Below are positions 63,402-64,000 of a stretch of 64,000 nt of DNA, in pieces. The DNA is from Uloborus plumipes (lineage: Eukaryota > Arthropoda > Arachnida > Araneae > Uloboridae). The stretch's first letter is position 1; every line of letters starts with the position of its first letter. The DNA is taken from positions 1-64,000 of the forward strand of contig JAXGGA010002065.1 in the NCBI GenBank assembly GCA_038373865.1, given 5' to 3'. A program made the translations under genes and the position numbers. The notes under the pieces are model-generated. The model was not told the origin of the DNA. It searched no databases and saw only the letters and a program-made list of their open reading frames with translations.

Positions 63402-64000
63402 TAAGAAAGATTATTACTTATTTACTGCGCTCCAGAAGCTGCCAGAACGTATGCTTTATGTCGCTCAGCCATGGAGGTGTCAAAAAAGGCTTAGTAAAAA
63501 GGCTTAGCCAAGAACACAGAAAAACTGGTAGCTAAATACATAATTTGCAATAAAAAATATATTACGGTCCTAAATTGAGAATAAAAACTATCCTATCATT
63601 TAAGTTGGACCAAACTGAAACTGCGTGTAAAATTTGGTTAAAATCGGTTCAGTAGCTGAGGAGTCCATTGGCCACAAACACAGTGACGCGTAATTTTTAT
63701 ATATTAAGATAAGAAAGATTATTACTTATTTACTGCGCTCCAGAAGCTGCCAGAACGTGTGCTTTATGTCGCTCAGCCATGGAGGTGTCAAAAAAGGCTT
63801 AGTAAAAAGGCTTAGCCAAGAACACAGAAAAGCTGGTAGCTAAATACATAATTTGCAATAAAAAATATATTGCGGTCCTAAATTGAGATAAAAACTATCC
63901 TATCACTTAAGTTGGACCAAACTGAAACCGCGTGTAAAATTTGGTTACAATCGGTTCAGTAGCTGAGGAGTTCATTGGCCACAAACACAGGGACACGTAA
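63197..64000. repeat. ~307-bp tandem array containing the Helitron 5' end
   Basis: Units begin TTAGCCAAGAATACAGAAAA at 63197, 63504 and 63812; the third runs off the window. Each unit holds ~205 bp of Helitron 5' terminus (ending ATATATTAAGA) plus ~100 bp of other sequence containing GCGCTCCAGAAGCTGCCAGA. Copies are nearly identical. Confidence 0.93.

Overview
This is AT-rich eukaryotic DNA with no convincing intact host gene; almost everything recognisable is transposable-element (TE) sequence, much of it nested. The mix (Penelope-like elements with GIY-YIG, Tc1 families, piggyBac, a ZBED-type hAT, Helitron, pogo relics, tRNA-derived SINEs, a CR1/L2-like LINE, long foldback elements) fits an arthropod intergenic or intronic region. 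A spider or other chelicerate is my best guess, but that rests on recall of similar repeats and not on a marker gene. No rRNA, CRISPR, plasmid or prokaryotic signals are present.

Layout. 0.5-2.3 kb: CR1/L2-like LINE remnant split by a hAT-type MITE. 2.5-5.1 kb: a large palindromic foldback element (A). 6.5-13.7 kb: element B, holding a piggyBac relic, a SINE and a Penelope-like element (PLE), the PLE itself interrupted by a 659-bp insertion. 15.8-20.4 kb: element C, with tandem-repeat arms around a pogo relic and simple repeats. A, B and C share the terminus TAGGGTG and each is flanked by an 8-bp target duplication. I cannot place them in a named superfamily, and they are the best candidates for an undescribed group.

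20-34 kb is mostly featureless AT-rich DNA with a tandem repeat, a SINE, a TA-flanked MITE and a pogo-like MITE. 34-43 kb holds a bare PLE terminal palindrome, a decayed Tc1, a second hAT MITE copy, a complete but mutated ZBED-type hAT, and a nearly intact DD36E Tc1-family element. 46-50 kb has three TA-flanked terminal-inverted-repeat elements, one a foldback. 50-57 kb is mostly anonymous, with weak coding-like stretches and another SINE. 57.7-62 kb has a truncated MITE, Tc1 pieces, a Tc1 copy inserted in a TA microsatellite, and a reverse-transcriptase fragment between inverted repeats. The right end is a deleted Helitron whose 5' end is tandemly repeated in ~307-bp units up to the window edge.

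The nesting gives relative ages: LINE before MITE; element B before piggyBac, SINE and PLE; PLE before its 659-bp insert; element C before its pogo cargo. The PLE termini can be folded into a degenerate hammerhead-ribozyme-like shape. The genes here do not form a pathway; what links them is insertion history.
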